Positions 6,115-6,165 of a DNA stretch of 6,165 nt are shown one piece after another. Under the pieces are notes generated by a model that ran no database searches, had not been told where the DNA came from, and saw only the letters and a program-made list of their open reading frames with translations. The stretch's first letter is position 1. Each line of letters starts with the position of its first letter. The DNA is from Clostridiaceae bacterium. GTDB taxonomy: Bacteria > Bacillota > Clostridia > Lutisporales > Lutisporaceae. The position numbers were made by a program, and so were the translations under genes. Where the stretch lies: NCBI GenBank assembly GCA_028697435.1, contig JAQVFD010000138.1:1-6165 (forward strand), written 5' to 3'.

Positions 6115-6165
6115 TTTGCCTTATGAGGCTATATAGTATTTACATGCATCCTATCTTTACATTAT

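Noticed and set aside
5811..6165. Riboswitch or T-box in the arcA leader
   Set aside because: No T-box TGGNACC motif or recognisable aptamer core is seen. The only strong hairpin is the terminator at 6081-6114, about 270 bp upstream of arcA and before the likely promoter.

Overview
The window carries five protein genes, all on the minus strand. They suggest a spore-forming anaerobic member of the Clostridia. The basis is a SipL-type SPOCS/LysM protein next to ispE, an order I recall from clostridial genomes, together with strong AGGAGG-like ribosome binding sites and an A+T-rich intergenic style. A cluster III (Ruminiclostridium/Acetivibrio-like) origin is possible, but the sequence alone does not prove it.

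Reading in the direction of transcription, from high to low coordinates: a terminator at 6081-6114 closes an unseen upstream gene. A leader of about 270 bp follows, holding a cluster of ArgR-like half-sites and a candidate promoter. Next is the arginine deiminase operon: arcA (4572-5810), arcB (3557-4543) and arcC (2589-3533), with gaps of only 28 and 23 bp, closed by a strong hairpin terminator at 2551-2584. After a 186-bp spacer with a heptanucleotide tandem repeat and a candidate sigma-E promoter comes the SipL-like spore morphogenesis gene (828-2402), ending at a terminator (772-811). Last is the 5' part of ispE (1-695), cut by the window edge.

The arc genes form a complete catabolic route. 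Arginine is deiminated to citrulline and ammonia (ArcA). Citrulline is split by phosphate to ornithine and carbamoyl phosphate (ArcB). Carbamoyl phosphate then phosphorylates ADP to ATP (ArcC). All recognised catalytic motifs are intact. No arginine/ornithine antiporter (arcD) and no regulator gene lies in the window, so transport and control must be encoded elsewhere. SipL and IspE belong to unrelated processes: spore coat attachment and isoprenoid synthesis.

The coding content is conserved and I see no undescribed multi-gene system. The less ordinary features are non-coding: the ArgR-like cluster upstream of arcA, the (CGAGAYA)4 repeat upstream of sipL, and a palindrome in the arc leader. 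The arcA start is best placed 63 bp inside its longest open frame, and ispE appears to start at GTG or TTG.
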